Assembly (NCBI GenBank): GCA_003194525.1
Contig: NBIV01000090.1
Coordinates: 218,785 to 282,784, forward strand
DNA: 64,000 bases
Reading direction: 5' to 3'
From: Gracilariopsis chorda
Taxonomy: Eukaryota; Rhodophyta; Florideophyceae; Gracilariales; Gracilariaceae
Under the pieces are notes generated by a model. That model ran no database searches, had not been told where the DNA came from, and saw only the letters and a program-made list of their open reading frames with translations. This document shows, piece after piece, positions 20,644 through 32,235 of this stretch (position 1 is the first letter of the stretch; each line of letters opens with the position of its first letter). Position numbers and translations under genes: made by a program.

Positions 20644-22525
20644 GACAAGTGAAAACGGCCTTCGGCCGTGGGCGGCGCTGCGCGCCGCGTGGTTTTTGTA
20701 GCTTTGTGTATTTCGTATTGTTTGGAGGCTCTCCGAGCACTTTCCTCGCTTGCGCTCGCGAAAGCGCTCGTAGAACCACGGGGCGCCGCGGCGCCTAGAG
20801 TATGTGGAGCCATTAGGGTTTGTGTTTAGGTATCTAAGTTGACTGCAGTGCCAGCCAATGATGAGAAAGCACGACACGTTGCTTTGTGTAACTGGGTGGC
20901 ACTGCAGTCATTATGGGAGTGCCAGCCAGTAAGCAGGAAGCTTTGCTGCTGCTGCTGCTGCTGCTGAATTTTTTAAATGGTAGAGAGGCGTTGCGCCAAA
21001 TGGGCGATTTGCATGCGCAAATGGGGGCGTGCAAAGCGAATTTGTGGCGCAACGCCTCCCGTCAGTCAACAACACCCCCCTCATACATGTGTAAATCATT
21101 AAGAGTGGGGTGTTGAGACAAGTAGAAACGGCCTTCGGCCGTGGGCGGCGCTGCGTGCCGCGTTGTTTTTGTAGCTTTGTGTATTCAGTAGCGTTCGGAG
21201 GCTCTCCGAGCACGTTGCTCGCTTGCGCTCGCAAGAGCGCCCGTAGAACCACGGGGCGCCGCGGCGCCTAGAGTATGTGGAGCCGTTACGGTTTTTGTTT
21301 AGGTGGCTAAATTGACTGCAGTGCCAGCCAATGATGAGAAAGCGCCACACGTTGCTTTGTGTAACTGGATGGCACTGCAGTCATTACGGGAGTGCGAGCC
21401 AGTAAGCAGGAAGCTTTGCTGCTGCTGCTGCTGCTGAAGTTTTTAAATGGTAGGGAGGCGTTGCGCCAAATGGGCGATTTGCATGCGCAAATGGGGGCGT
21501 GCAAAGCGAATTTGTGGCGCAACGCCTCCCGTCAGTCAACAACACCCCCCTCATACATGTGTAAATCATTAAGAGTGGGGTGTTGAGACAAGTAGAAACG
21601 GCCTTCGGCCGTGGGCGGCGCTGCGTGCCGCGTTGTTTTTGTAGCTTTGTGTATTCAGTAGCGTTCGGAGGCTCTCCGAGCACGTTGCTCGCTTGCACTC
21701 GCAAGAGCGCCCGTAGAACCACGGGGCGCCGCGGCGCCTAGAGTATGTGGAGCCGTTACGGTTTTTGTTTAGGTGGCTAAATTGACTGCAGTGCCAGCCA
21801 ATGATGAGAAAGCGCCACACGTTGCTTTGTGTAACTGGATGGCACTGCAGTCATTACGGGAGTGCGAGCCAGTAAGCAGGAAGCTTTGCTGCTGCTGCTG
21901 CTGCTGAAGTTTTTAAATGGTAGGGAGGCGTTGCGCCAAATGGGCGATTTGCATCGGCAAACGGGGGCGTGCAAGACGAATTTGTGGCGCAACGCCTCCA
22001 TTCAATCAAAAACACCCCCCTCATAGAGGAACAAATACTTATAATGGAGAGACAAGTGGAAACGGCCTTCGGCCGTGGGCGGCGCTGCGCGCCGCGTTGG
22101 TTTTGTAGCTTTGTGTATTTAGTAGCGTTCGGAGGCTCTCCGAGCACTTTGCTCGCTTGCGCTCGCAATAGCGCTCATAGAACCACGGAGCACCGCGGGG
22201 CTGAGAGTATGTGGAGCCGTAGGTGTTTGTGTTTAGGTGCTAAAATTGACTGCAGTGCCAGCCAATGATGAGAAAGCGCGACACGTTGCTTTTTGTAACT
22301 GGGTGGCACTGCAGTCATTATGGGAGTGCCAACCAGTAAGCAGGAAGCTTTGCTGCTGCTGCTGCTGCTGAATTTTTTAAGTGGTAGGGAGTCGTTGCGC
22401 CAAATGGCAGTTTTGCAAGCGCGTATAGGGGCATACAGGGCGGTTTATTGGCGCACCGCCTCCCGTCAATCAAAAACACCCCCCTCATACATGTGTAAAT
22501 CATTAAGAGTGGGGTGTTGAGATTG
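20644..22525. repeat. Tandem array: four ~470-bp units rich in inverted repeats
   Basis: Units begin at about 20644, 21115, 21585 and 22049 (periods 471, 470, 464, then about 477). Each has, in order: a GC palindrome 'cggccttcggccg'; 'ggcgctgcgcgccgcg'; a 'ctcgcttgcgctcgc' block; 'ggcgccgcggcgcc'. Then come a pair GACTGCAGTGCC...GGCACTGCAGTC, a CTG microsatellite (7, 6, 6, 6 copies), a pair GTTGCGCCA...TGGCGCAAC, and AACACCCC...GGGGTGTT. The second and third units are nearly identical, so amplification is recent. Open frames through the units look like by-products of the repeat. Confidence 0.9.
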
Positions 22526-22806
22526 AAAAGCTATGGTGTCGTCTAACCATATTCGTTGCGTGCTTTTCTTGGAAGAAGGATTTCTAAAAACGATACTGAC
22601 TTTACTTGCCGGGAAATGGTTAGAAATTACATGTTTGTAGAATGCTGACAAAATAGCTACAATTAAGTAAAATACTTCTTATTTGTCTTTTAGAATACTG
22701 TGCACTTCTTTATGATGCTTTATCTACTACACATTGTTGCCACTGTTTTATTGTGTATGTCAATAAAAGTGTCTCTAAGTACGCATTTAAAAACGAAAAG
22801 AATGGT
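22526..22806. other. Spacer, no gene
   Basis: AT-rich DNA between the tandem array and the 3' end of the DDE transposase. It may include the 3' flank or terminus of that element. Confidence 0.4.
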
Positions 22807-23695
22807 TTAATCTCGAAATACCGACTCCCCGTAAAACATCGAAAGAAAAACAATATCCAAAACCGCAAAAGAGCAATAATTGGGCCTTAAAATGTTGTGG
22901 CGATACCTATGGCTCAACACAATAAACATTTTCATTCTCGAGTTCAAGCATTCGTGTTTAGCCCGTTGCCGAGTGAAAACATGCCTAGATTGTGGCGCAA
23001 TATCACCTTTGTTCAAACAAACATCATCTTGATACCTTTGAGCACAAAAAACTCTTTTATTTTCAATTAATCTCTGCTTAAGGTCTTGTCTGAAAATCCA
23101 AAGGTCTGTATGACAACCGCAGGGAAAAGGTCCAGTAGCGATCGAAATATCAATTTCGTTCCGAATTTCAGCTGATTTAAATTTCTGTGAGTACCACTTC
23201 TTTCTAAAATACTGTGGTTCATTAATCGCAAAATCCACTCCGTCAATAGAAATGTAGACCCAAGGCATTTCCGATTCGAATAAAATGCAATTGCTCAATT
23301 CCCTCTTGGAAAAAAATGGTTAGTACACACAAATGTATAAGAAAAAGTAGAAAGGTCTCAATGCTTACTATACGTAAATTGGATATTGCTTCTATAATCT
23401 TTCATGCCCATTTTTGAAAGGGTTTTCATCTGCTCCTACAATCTTTGCGTGTACATGCTCACAAGAGTATTGCTTCAAAAAACGGAAGGCCCCAAAGAAG
23501 ATGTTTTAGCTTTACTGTCCCATCTACAACTGGCACAATATCTTTCCAAATCTTGCTGCAAATTAACGGTGAAGCCCCAAGAAAAGATCGATAGGTGCGC
23601 TGTAATACACAAGAGCTTTTAGTAGAAAAGTTTGGAATGATGGCTTCTGCTTCAAGAACGAAGTCAAAGCCTGAAAAGAAGGTTATATTCGACAT
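22807..23695 (-). pseudogene. PIF/Harbinger-like DDE transposase (DDE_Tnp_4 type)
   Basis: DNA transposase of the DDE superfamily. From 23695: an N-terminal helical region with FLGASPLICSKIWK and HLLWGL, then GADENPF. After the intron comes MPWVYISIDGVDFAINEP, carrying the first catalytic Asp, then KFKSAEIRNEID, GPFPCG, RYQDDVC (second Asp region) and AKHECLNSRMKMFIVLSHRYRH (third acidic residue, Glu). This is the pattern of the 'sidG.df.i.EP...RhE..N.R.k.f..l...frH' branch. A frameshift in the A-run near 23420 and a TGA just after it break exon 1. A 64-base spliceosomal-type intron lies at 23305-23368. The divergent ORF at 24876 is the likely accessory gene. Confidence 0.65.
23305..23368 (-). 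other. Predicted spliceosomal intron in the DDE transposase
   Basis: On the minus strand: donor GTAAGC at 23368, branch-point sequence TACTAAC, pyrimidine run 'attttttttcc' and acceptor AAG (AG at 23305-23306; a second AG two bases on is possible). Splicing joins ...ISNLRI-type exon 1 sequence to the block leading into MPWVYISIDG. A perfect TACTAAC fits the strict branch points known from some red algae. Confidence 0.55.
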
Positions 23696-24875
23696 AGTAC
23701 AGAGAACAAGAAGATTTGCAACTGTTTCTTCTCAAAAGGAAGGCAATACTTTGAGACTATTGCTTTTTATTTTTTTTGTCAAAGATCTACAATTTTAGAT
23801 CTACTCCCTGATGATTGTACAATGCGTTAAAAATCTTACTTACAGCGAAGATAATCATTTCTCTGTGTAATTTATATATGTTTCCCAAACAAAATTTGAA
23901 TTGAAAGTCATTTGCCTTACTAAATCGAATCTGTTACCATATACGTGGCCTTATACACAGCTTACTGTTTACCTTGGTACAAATGCGAACAATTCAAAAT
24001 ATCAGGAAAGTATGGACATAACAGCCCGACTATGTATTTATTCACTGTCAAGAATAGTGTGACATAATTCGATATCACAAGTTCAAAACTTACAAACCCC
24101 TACATTAGAAAATTTGATAATAGTCGTAGTTGACTTCGCCCTGTAGCACCTTAACGCTGTTCGAGGTGTTCTACAACACACTTTGCCCACCTAGTTTCCC
24201 AAAGTGGTGGTCATAACACTACCAGACGCGTACGGCTTTCAGAAACGGGCCGACATGGTTGCCGCAGTAATCCCTACAACATAGCAGATTAACTTTGGAA
24301 AATGAGTTCTACAATTTCTTATTCTGCACTGCAAAAGAGCAGCAATATTTCTATAAAACAGAAATATTTCTTGTCTTTTTCTTTGTTACGAAGTAAACTG
24401 GTGCCAAATAATATGATTCAAACTGCGTCTTCTTAAAAAGTATATAGAACTAAACTGCTTTGGTGAAGATGAGGAGAGTTGAATGATATTGTCCATAGAT
24501 AGAGCAAGGATAATTTCTATACAAACAGAAATGTTGCAAAAAAGAGTCGCAATGTTCACGAGTAAATAGTAAACTTGGTGTGAACTTGTACTAAACAGAT
24601 TTAAAATACGTATCACACTTTCCTCTACTGACGACAGCGTTACTGTGCCCGGTAAGTCAGTAACTTGTGACGTCAAATACATGAATGTGAATTGCATGAG
24701 TCATAAACTTACGTATGTCATCGAGGCAACAATGAATTGTAGTCAACTGAGATATCCGTACTATTGATGTGCTAAGCTGTAAAAAAAATTATTTCTTAGT
24801 GTAGATAGCTTCTGTAACTCTGGCGAATGTCGGAGAACGACATGGTGTATAAATTACAAGCTTCTCAAGTGTTTT
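23696..24875. other. Divergent intergenic region of the Harbinger-like element
   Basis: AT-rich, no gene. It separates the minus-strand transposase from the plus-strand accessory ORF and should hold their promoters. A 103-codon minus frame at 24386-24697 has no recognisable features. Confidence 0.35.
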
Positions 24876-25713
24876 ATGCTATTTGATTGGCAAACTCGTA
24901 TCGCCTATCATGGTTCTTTGTGCAATCACGAAGATGCAGACCCCCGCTTAGCAAAGCATTCAAGAGCCGTTAAATTACTAACCGCAATGTTTAAGAACAA
25001 CGAACTCACCGAAACAGAGATTCCAGCAGTCGTATGGAATTCCCATGAAGCATTTCGCGCCCACCGTTTGCCTGCCGTTTGGGAAGTAGTTTAGGCAGGT
25101 TAAATGCAAGTTTCTGGAAACACAGTAAGGTATAATTTTATTTCAGCCACTGCTTCTGAACATTTACAAGATGCTGACACACTTTGTACGCCTAAGACCA
25201 CCTTAACTTAAACGCGGTCTACAGTAGATCCAGTAGCATTCACGGAGATGCGCACGATGATTCCAATTCTATCGATGATAACGAGCTTGAAGCTGTTGGG
25301 AAAGATCTAACGTCAGATGAAGAACAAGATCAAGATAAAAGCGGATGTTTTGATATATCTTTTCATCCGTTTTATCTCATTTCTGAGTGGCAGGAACCTC
25401 ACACTACGAATAAGCGGTGTATTGCTCGGTTCATTTGCCATCTGGCGTACGAAAAGAAGATTTTGCTTCACAAGTAATTGATTCTGGTCAATATTTAGAA
25501 CTTGTTACTAATTGGCCAACAGCTTTGAAAAACGTGCATCATCCTCACTTGAAGTATTTGCGGACTGGAAATCATAGTTTCTATAGTTCTTTTCATCCTG
25601 AGTACATGGGATTTGAGTCTACGTTGAAGCGACGTCGTTCAAATCAAACCAGTGAGGTAACCTCTACTTTTCGGATAAAATTGCCGACAGTAGTGGAGAC
25701 AGCTTTACAGTAA
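24876..25713 (+). pseudogene. Accessory ORF of the Harbinger-like element, broken
   Basis: Two readable blocks on the plus strand. The first, 24876-25094 (RIAYHGSLCNHEDADPRL...WNSHEAFRAHRL), ends at a stop. The second begins after an acidic stretch near 25250-25340 (DEEQDQD) and reaches 25713. It contains HLPSGVRKEDF, DSGQYLELVTNWPTAL and a C-terminal FRIKLPTVVE. The block 'lPSGV..ed....v...G..l.l...WP..l' recurs, as I recall, in proteins encoded next to this type of algal transposase. Its function is not established; in Harbinger elements the second protein brings the transposase to DNA. A frameshift near 25420 separates the blocks. Head-to-head with the transposase. Confidence 0.4.
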
Positions 25714-26681
25714 TACAATTTATCTTGGGCTGACGAAACAAGGATAGTTTACATTCGTCTCAAAGCTCATGCTGAGCAATATTCTAACCTTGGTAAGCAT
25801 CTTCAAGACTTTGAACTGTTAGAAGAGTAAAATCTGTAATTCATTCGCTGAAAAACTATTGAATCAGAAATAACCGCGAAATGTTTTAAAACATATCTAG
25901 TTTTTGTTTATATTGCGCTATGTCCTTTGATTTATGTTTGTGTGAGTACACCATGGGTCTTCCTTTTTTTGTGGTATAGTACTTGTAGGCAATTCTTATA
26001 TTGCGTATTGGCGAACTGTTAAATATTTGAGCAAAGGAACCCTTTCAGAAGATATCTACCATTTCTTTTTTAAAATATATTGATACCAGTTTGAACTACT
26101 TTTTAATTGTTGATGAGAGCAATAGAGAATCGAACGTAATCAATATTAGGTCGAAGACTATTATTATCAACAATATCTTTGCAAACACGACAAGAATGCA
26201 AATTCCCACATCTCCTGGGGAAAGACAAAGGGGCGAGGAATAAATGGGAGGGGCAACAAGTGGGCGGCGGAGCGAACACGTGGAGGAGGTAACAAGCGAA
26301 AACGGGTGTGTGCACTCAGTGCAGTGGACTCTGTGCAGTCGTTGCATGAGTATAACTGTGCTGTACAATTGTCCGTTAGCAGATCATACATCCAATTTTA
26401 TCTGCGGCTATATTGACGCTGGACGCATTTTATTCGTGCGGCAGTGAGGGCAACGTGTCCAACTGGCATGATTGCCCCTTTCAATGCTTGAAAATCGAAA
26501 CGCAGAGTATCATAGGGCCCTCATTGTTCAAAATCTGTGCCCCCTAAAAATATCTAAGAAACCCAACCTCTAAACCACCTGCACCAGGTGGGTACATATG
26601 GGGTTCAGAAAACTTACCCCTAAATACACCTAGGAAACTGAAAGATTCACGACCCACAAAAGAGGGTACAGGACGCCAAAA
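25714..26681. other. No gene recognised
   Basis: AT-rich DNA, then a short GC-richer stretch (26200-26450) with overlapping small ORFs. I found no termini for the Harbinger-like element here. Confidence 0.35.
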
Positions 26682-26800
26682 AATATACCGGTTTTGAGAG
26701 GTAGAATTAGAGAGAGTTGCATTGCAATTCTCTCAATTGCAATATACCGGTTTTGAGAGGTAGAATGAGAGAGAGTTGCATTGCAATTCTCTCAATTGCA
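26682..26800. repeat. 60-bp tandem duplication at the LTR edge
   Basis: The sequence 'atataccggttttgagagg' plus the following 40 bases occurs twice (about 26682-26741 and 26742-26800). Each copy holds an imperfect palindrome 'gagttgcattgcaattctc'. The second copy runs into the LTR-like U3. Confidence 0.75.
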
Positions 26801-26935
26801 ATGCAACTCTGAATTGAGATTGCATTGGGTACTTTTCTTCAACTAAGCTTACAAATAATTAAAAGAGAGAGTCTATAAAGGGGCGGCTGGCGGTGCAGTC
26901 TGTGCCTTCTGCCAGACACACACTTCGTCTCATGG
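26754..26935 (+). mobile_element. 5' LTR U3-like segment of the decayed Copia element
   Basis: About 180 bases are shared with 33165-33345: 'gagttgcatt', 'ctctcaatt', 'gagattgcatt', 'ggtac', then the TATA-like box 'agtctataaaggggcgg' and 'cgcagtctgtg'. The sequence begins with TG in both copies. Homology ends near 26935, so the R/U5 part differs from the downstream copy. Confidence 0.6.
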
Positions 26936-28021
26936 TCGCATCGCTCAACCATCCCTCGACCGCAACGCCGAAACCGATCCCTGTCTCGAATCCCCCCCCT
27001 CTTTCTTACCCCCCTGACTGCCACTCCGAAGCTTTCTCTCCCTACATCAACCACGTACCCCTCCCCTGATCGTAGCCCCGCAAAGCACCCCTCATTTACT
27101 TCAACTGCTCCAGAGACTGCGGAATTCATTCCGGCACCTCAGGTCTACAGGGTATACTTGGTCGTTACTACAACTTTAAAGGAAATCTGGTTTATTCGCT
27201 TTCTCTTCTTTGGACAAACGCATGCACTGTGGACGATACTATCCGTTATTTCGTTCCAGCAACTCACTGTTGGCTGTTTCTTTACATTGACAAACGACAC
27301 GTCGTGAACCAATATTGGAGTCACACACTGCACTACAGCGACGGAAAACAGGGTAACGAGTCAACAACTACTCAGCTTTCACCCCCTACTGCAAGAAAGT
27401 TTATCTTTTCCAAAGACGTTTGTGTCTGCAACCCCCGCCATTACAAAATCTTCATTTACTTGGAAATTCAACCTCCATTTTCGTGTTATCAACCTAAGGC
27501 CGAACAGCTCGCAAGCTGAGTACCAAGACGAGAATGGATTGGGCACTTGAATTAATCGTCAGGATTTGATATCACACCGGATAACCGGCTGAGCTGGGGT
27601 GTGCTCTGTCTGCCTTTGGTGACAAGGTATGTCGTCGTTCGGCCCGAACTGCTCAATAAGCCTCTTTCCTTACTAACCAACAAAGCGGTGCTCCAGTATT
27701 GCAAAGAACTAGAAGGGGTCAACTGGTGAAAACTTATCTTCAGTTAGCAACCTGCCTTGGACGTTCCATAGAGACTAAACACATCTCGCTCTTTTTTAAG
27801 CAGAGCTTGGCAGGCTGCAGAATGTCGTGACTCACCGGGAGAGAGTAACCCGGGTCCAGAGGCCAATCCTCTAGGGTAACGGAGGTAGTTTCTCCTGTCA
27901 GTGCGACCGAACAAAAGAAAACTCCAAAAAGGAACCTCGCTAGCTAGAAGTCGAGCTGTCTATCAAAAGAAACCTCGCTAAACAGAGGTCATCACTCTCC
28001 TTTCACTCTTAACCCAAAAAC
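26936..28021. mobile_element. R/U5 and leader of the decayed Copia element
   Basis: No gene. From about 27525 it resembles the leader at 125-580. I could not recognise a primer-binding site or fix the 3' end of the LTR. Confidence 0.4.
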
Positions 28022-28710
28022 ATGAGTGGAAGTAGAGAACAAGGCAAGAGAACAATCCCACGCCTTAAGGGGTCCGCGGACTATTACAAATGGAGAATAT
28101 ATGTTCGAGACATAAGGAATGCTGACCAAATTCTCTTTGTATTAACGGATGCCTGCCCATTGGAAAGTTAGAGCTCTGCCCAAGCTCGCCGCTGATTTGA
28201 CAACGCGGATAGAAAATCAAGATCACATATTATGCAGAACCTTGGTATTCAGCCAATTGTTGCCGTGGAAGAACTTCTTGAAAGACCACAATGTTCCACA
28301 TTAAACGTTTGGACCAAGCTTGAGACTACTTACAAAAAGGACAAAATTCAAACGAAAAAGAATCTTCGACAACGTCTCAACATTCTTGTGTTCAAGGATG
28401 ACGGGAACATTCTCGAACATCTCCAAGATATGTAAACAATATTCCTTGAGCTTGCTCGTCTCGGAGATCCAATAAACGACAAGGATCCAACAGCGTTCTT
28501 ATTGCGAACCTTACCAGACTCATTAATGGCAATCACATTACTGGCAGATGCCATTTTCATGGAGCATGGCCAGGTGGTCTCGTTGATAAGATCTCAAATG
28601 TATCGCCGCAAACACCATGATTCCACTAGTACCATCATACCGGTGGTATACAAAGTGGTTCCCAATACCCCCATATGGTCGCGTGGAAGTCCAAAACTGC
28701 AATCCTAAAG
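28022..28710 (+). pseudogene. Copia gag, broken
   Basis: Gag polyprotein relic. ATG at 28022; SADYYKWRIYVRDI, NADRKSRSHIMQNLG, LNVWTKLETTYKKDK, NILEHLQDM and LLRTLPDSLMAI are the conserved blocks of UBN2-type Gag. Several stops interrupt it (near 28169, 28191 and 28434). It is the paralogue of the fragment at 583-1221, sharing the same block order. The pol relic follows. Confidence 0.65.
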
Positions 28711-28939
28711 CCGCGTCGGAGATCCACAACGGTTTGCTGCTGGGATTGCGGATAACCATTCCCTATCAGATCTGACTGTCGTTGGAGAAAACAATCCAAA
28801 CCAAACGAGGATTACCGGAAACGATCTTCAAATTGAATGCGTAATAGCAACTTATGATCGAAGGAATGAGACTCCAACGGAAAAAAATTCCAGCAAGCCC
28901 AACCCCGATAGACAGAATACCGAACCTCTTGGGTTGGCT

Positions 28940-31321
28940 GCTATAACACATCCACAACTATCTGCTCACGAACATGAGGCAGTTACATGGCTGGAATGCG
29001 ACGCCAGTCATGTTTTTGTTAACGATAGAGCCCTCTTCTGGGATTATAAAGCCGTGGAGAATCAATCAGTGGGTACATACGACAGAGACTCTGAGATAAG
29101 GGGGACAGGAACTATCATGCTTCTTTTGGGAGATTGAATCTCTTTACCTGCAAAACACACTCCATCATTTGATTGCGATCTCGTCTCTCTATCATTACTT
29201 CCAGATTATGCTACTGTCACATTCAGTTGGGATAATACCTTTACCGTGTTTATCATAAAGGGTTCTCGAAACCAAGCACTGCTCCACCAATGCACAGCGA
29301 AGAACGGACTTTATCCACTACCAAACCTAATCCCTCCGCTTCACGCTCAGGCCAGTTTTATAGCATTTAAAGATACAGCCAAAGACTGGCACGAAAAACT
29401 AGATATCTTGGAAAAGACCGAATACTCTCCACCGTCCACCAGTTTAACGGTGTACCCGATCTCTCGCAATCCGATGTTCAAAGCATCCATTGCACACCAA
29501 CCCTAGAAGCAGGACCGAGACGAGCTCCACTAGAACGATTGTCATCCTTAGCAACTTCCCCACTGGAGCTCACGCATACAGACCTAACTGGTCCCATCAC
29601 CCCACCGTCATTACAAGGATCAAAGTACATGCAGGTACTCTTTGATGACGCCCCAAGAGCATCGTCGATTTAATTCCTATCGACTAAATCACAGTTCTTC
29701 GTCTCCATAAAGTGGTACAAGGCTCTCGCTGAAAAGGAACAGCCAAGGAACCGTCTTTATTGCGTTCGCCTTGACGGAGCGGGTGAGAATAAAGCGAAGG
29801 AATTCGTCACTTATGCATTGAAAAACGGAATAATCTTTGAATAAACACCACCTTAAGCCCAAGACTCGAACGACGCAGCTGAAGAAATCATCCAACATTT
29901 GTGGAAGACGGCTCGAACATTTCTCTACACATCCAAACTACCTCTACAGATTTGGGAAGAAGCCATAACGCATGCAAATTAGATACAGAACCGCCTACCA
30001 AAGTCCAGAATCGGCATGAAGGTCCCTTACACGGAATGGTTTGGTAATAAGCCCAAGTTCTCCACTCTACTAAAGCTTGGACAAGAAATTCATGCGTATA
30101 TCTATCGATCTGATACTGCACCGAACAAGGACTTACTACCTCGATCTGTGAAGGGACACTTCGCTGGAATGCAAAGCACTCAGACGACATACAGAGTTTA
30201 CATCCCATCCATCGAGAAGGTGATCATGGTCAGGCAAGAAGATTTCACGGTATCAAAGGACTCTCCACCATCCATCAACACGCTACTTGACTTCTCGTCC
30301 TTGAGCCGGACAGAAGCTGAGAATTGGCTCGATGAAAAAGTAGAAGAGTACCATGACGCCGCTTTTTTGCACTGCGTAGTTGCACTGCTTAGTTGCACAC
30401 TCTCGCTCGAAAGATGAAAACGACTCCTTTAAGGTACCGAATAGCTTAGAGGAAGCAAGAAATATTACAGAATGGGCAGAAGCAATCAACATCGAATACG
30501 ATGCTCTCGTTGAAAAAAAGAACTTGGAGACTCATTGACAGGAACGTAGGAATGAAACCCCTTCTATTCCTGTGGACGTGTAACGGGAAATATATAAATA
30601 ATTCCTCCGGAAATTCGTCCCTACATGCAAAAACCATACTTGGAATACGATGCTGACAATCTGTACGCACCTGTGGCTCGGCTGGAAACATTCCGACTAG
30701 CTTTGGCCAAGGCAGCGGCACAGAAACTGCTTTTGGAGACAATGGATATAAGCAACGCTTACCTTTACGGTGACCTAGAAGAACCGTTGATAATAGAGCA
30801 ACCCCAGAATGCCTACGGCTCTTTTTATTTTCCTGGTAAAGTTTGCTTACTGTTTAAATTAATTTAAGGTGCAAAGCAAGTGGGAAAATTTGGGGATATC
30901 TCTTGCACACAGAGGTAGTTCGACGGGGATTTAAGCAGTCGAAGACGGACAGTAGACTGTACATTTACAGGTCAGGAAATGGCACAATAATTATTGTCGA
31001 CTTTGTATATGACATTCTGACTCTGTCCGATTCAAAGTCTCTCCTGGAAGACTTTAAGGCTGAAATTAGGAAACTGTTTCAAGTAAAACTTCTTGGTGAG
31101 GCCAAGTCTTTCATTGTTCTGGAACTAAAAAGAGATAATAACGGCATTTGTGCAAGCCAAGAGAGGTATGTGGAAAATCTACTTCTAGAATACAATCTCT
31201 GCAATGCGAACCCAGAAAAGACTCCAGCACCGCCACCTTGCACTGTCTAAGCGAGAGTTCATATTGAAACAAATCTTACATCATTGATTCATGCAAAGTA
31301 CCGTAAACTGGTTGATCACCT
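28940..31321 (+). pseudogene. Copia pol (protease, integrase, RT), decayed
   Basis: Relic of the Pol polyprotein, read in pieces. Protease remains: WLECDASHVFVNDRALF (28990), where D-[SG lost]-ASH stands for the usual DSGASH. GAG-pre-integrase: KNGLYPLPN and DTAKDWHEKL. Integrase: LELTHTDLTGPI, VRLDGAGENKAKEF and a C-terminal WFGNKPKFSTL...GQEIHAYIY block. RT: DNLYAPVARLETFRLALA, ETMDISNAYLYGDL and FVYDILTL (degenerate YVDD), up to NPEKTPAPP. Many stops and shifts. The reading is then broken at 31322 by a nested 914-bp insertion and resumes at 32236. Confidence 0.75.
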
Positions 31322-32235
31322 TGTAGAGCAAAACCCTCTGAAGAGAGTTCGCTTACCAGATGTCCGGGGTCCGTGCTCTATGGAGGTGAACACAGCGGAA
31401 GAGCCCTCTGCCCGTACTCAGTGTGGTGCACTCCGGGTGTAAGACCGGAGACGGTTACTGGATATACCTGCAGAGGTGAGGGACCAAGGGATAGTAAGAC
31501 CAACAGGGAATTGGGGAAAACCCGGAAAAGAGATAGGGAAAAGGGGTACCGTAGGACGGTGAACGCTCGTGGGAAAGCACAACCCAGAGCGGAGCCGCGG
31601 ACCGTGCAACAAGCGGTGACAGGTCCGTAGGCGGAGCGACAACGATAAGGAACAACGAAATAATACCCTATACAGGGGCGGAAACCGATCACAGTCTCAG
31701 GACAATCCGTACTTCCGGATGATAAGTAGAACCAATAGATGGAGCTTCCTACATGACCCTGAGGGGTAGACGCACCAAAACTAACCGTGGTTACCCTCCG
31801 CAAGGAGTAGTGAACCTACGTAGGTGGATACGACTATAGCCCGGCCTTCGGGAGGAAGACGCGACTCAGTTACCTTTTACTGTAGGGGAGGTCGGTTGAG
31901 GCCAACCTCACCTAAGTAGGTTCTACTGAAATAAACTAAGACAATTAATTAATATGGTGTACACCTTACGAGGTCCATACACGTGGTCAACCCACCTGCA
32001 GGGTGCCTCGCACGGCTGTGCCACCAACATCCACCTGCCAGGTGTCCACAAAGTACAGTATAACACCTGTACCCAGGTCCAATGCCCGATTCACCGGTGA
32101 AGGTACCCATTATCGACTGTGCCAAATCAACCCAAAACAGGGGGTACTTCATAACCATAGCCACGTCACCTTACGGGGTAATACATTCTATATGAATGTC
32201 TTCACCACCGATACTATCGGTTCCATTGCTCCACA
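31322..32235. mobile_element. Nested insertion, 914 bp, solo-LTR-like (TG...CA)
   Basis: Begins TGTAGAGC and ends CTCCACA. It is flanked by the 5-bp direct repeat CACCT (31317-31321 and 32236-32240). Removing the insert and one CACCT restores the frame of the host pol: ...YRKLVDHL joins MYLAVASRPDI, the normal Copia sequence. Ends, target duplication and lack of an internal coding region fit a solo LTR from another family. No internal direct repeat was seen that would make it a short full element. Confidence 0.8.

Noticed and set aside
20834-22168. ORFs of 60-113 codons repeated in each unit of the tandem array (poly-Ala/Ser from the CTG tract)
   Set aside because: They follow the repeat period, occur in several frames and depend on the microsatellite; no start context or conserved protein pattern.
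20644-22525. CRISPR-like array
   Set aside because: Units are 470 bp, near-identical throughout and have no spacers; the setting is eukaryotic.
22526-26070. Terminal inverted repeats of the Harbinger-like element
   Set aside because: I compared both flanks by eye and found no convincing matching ends.
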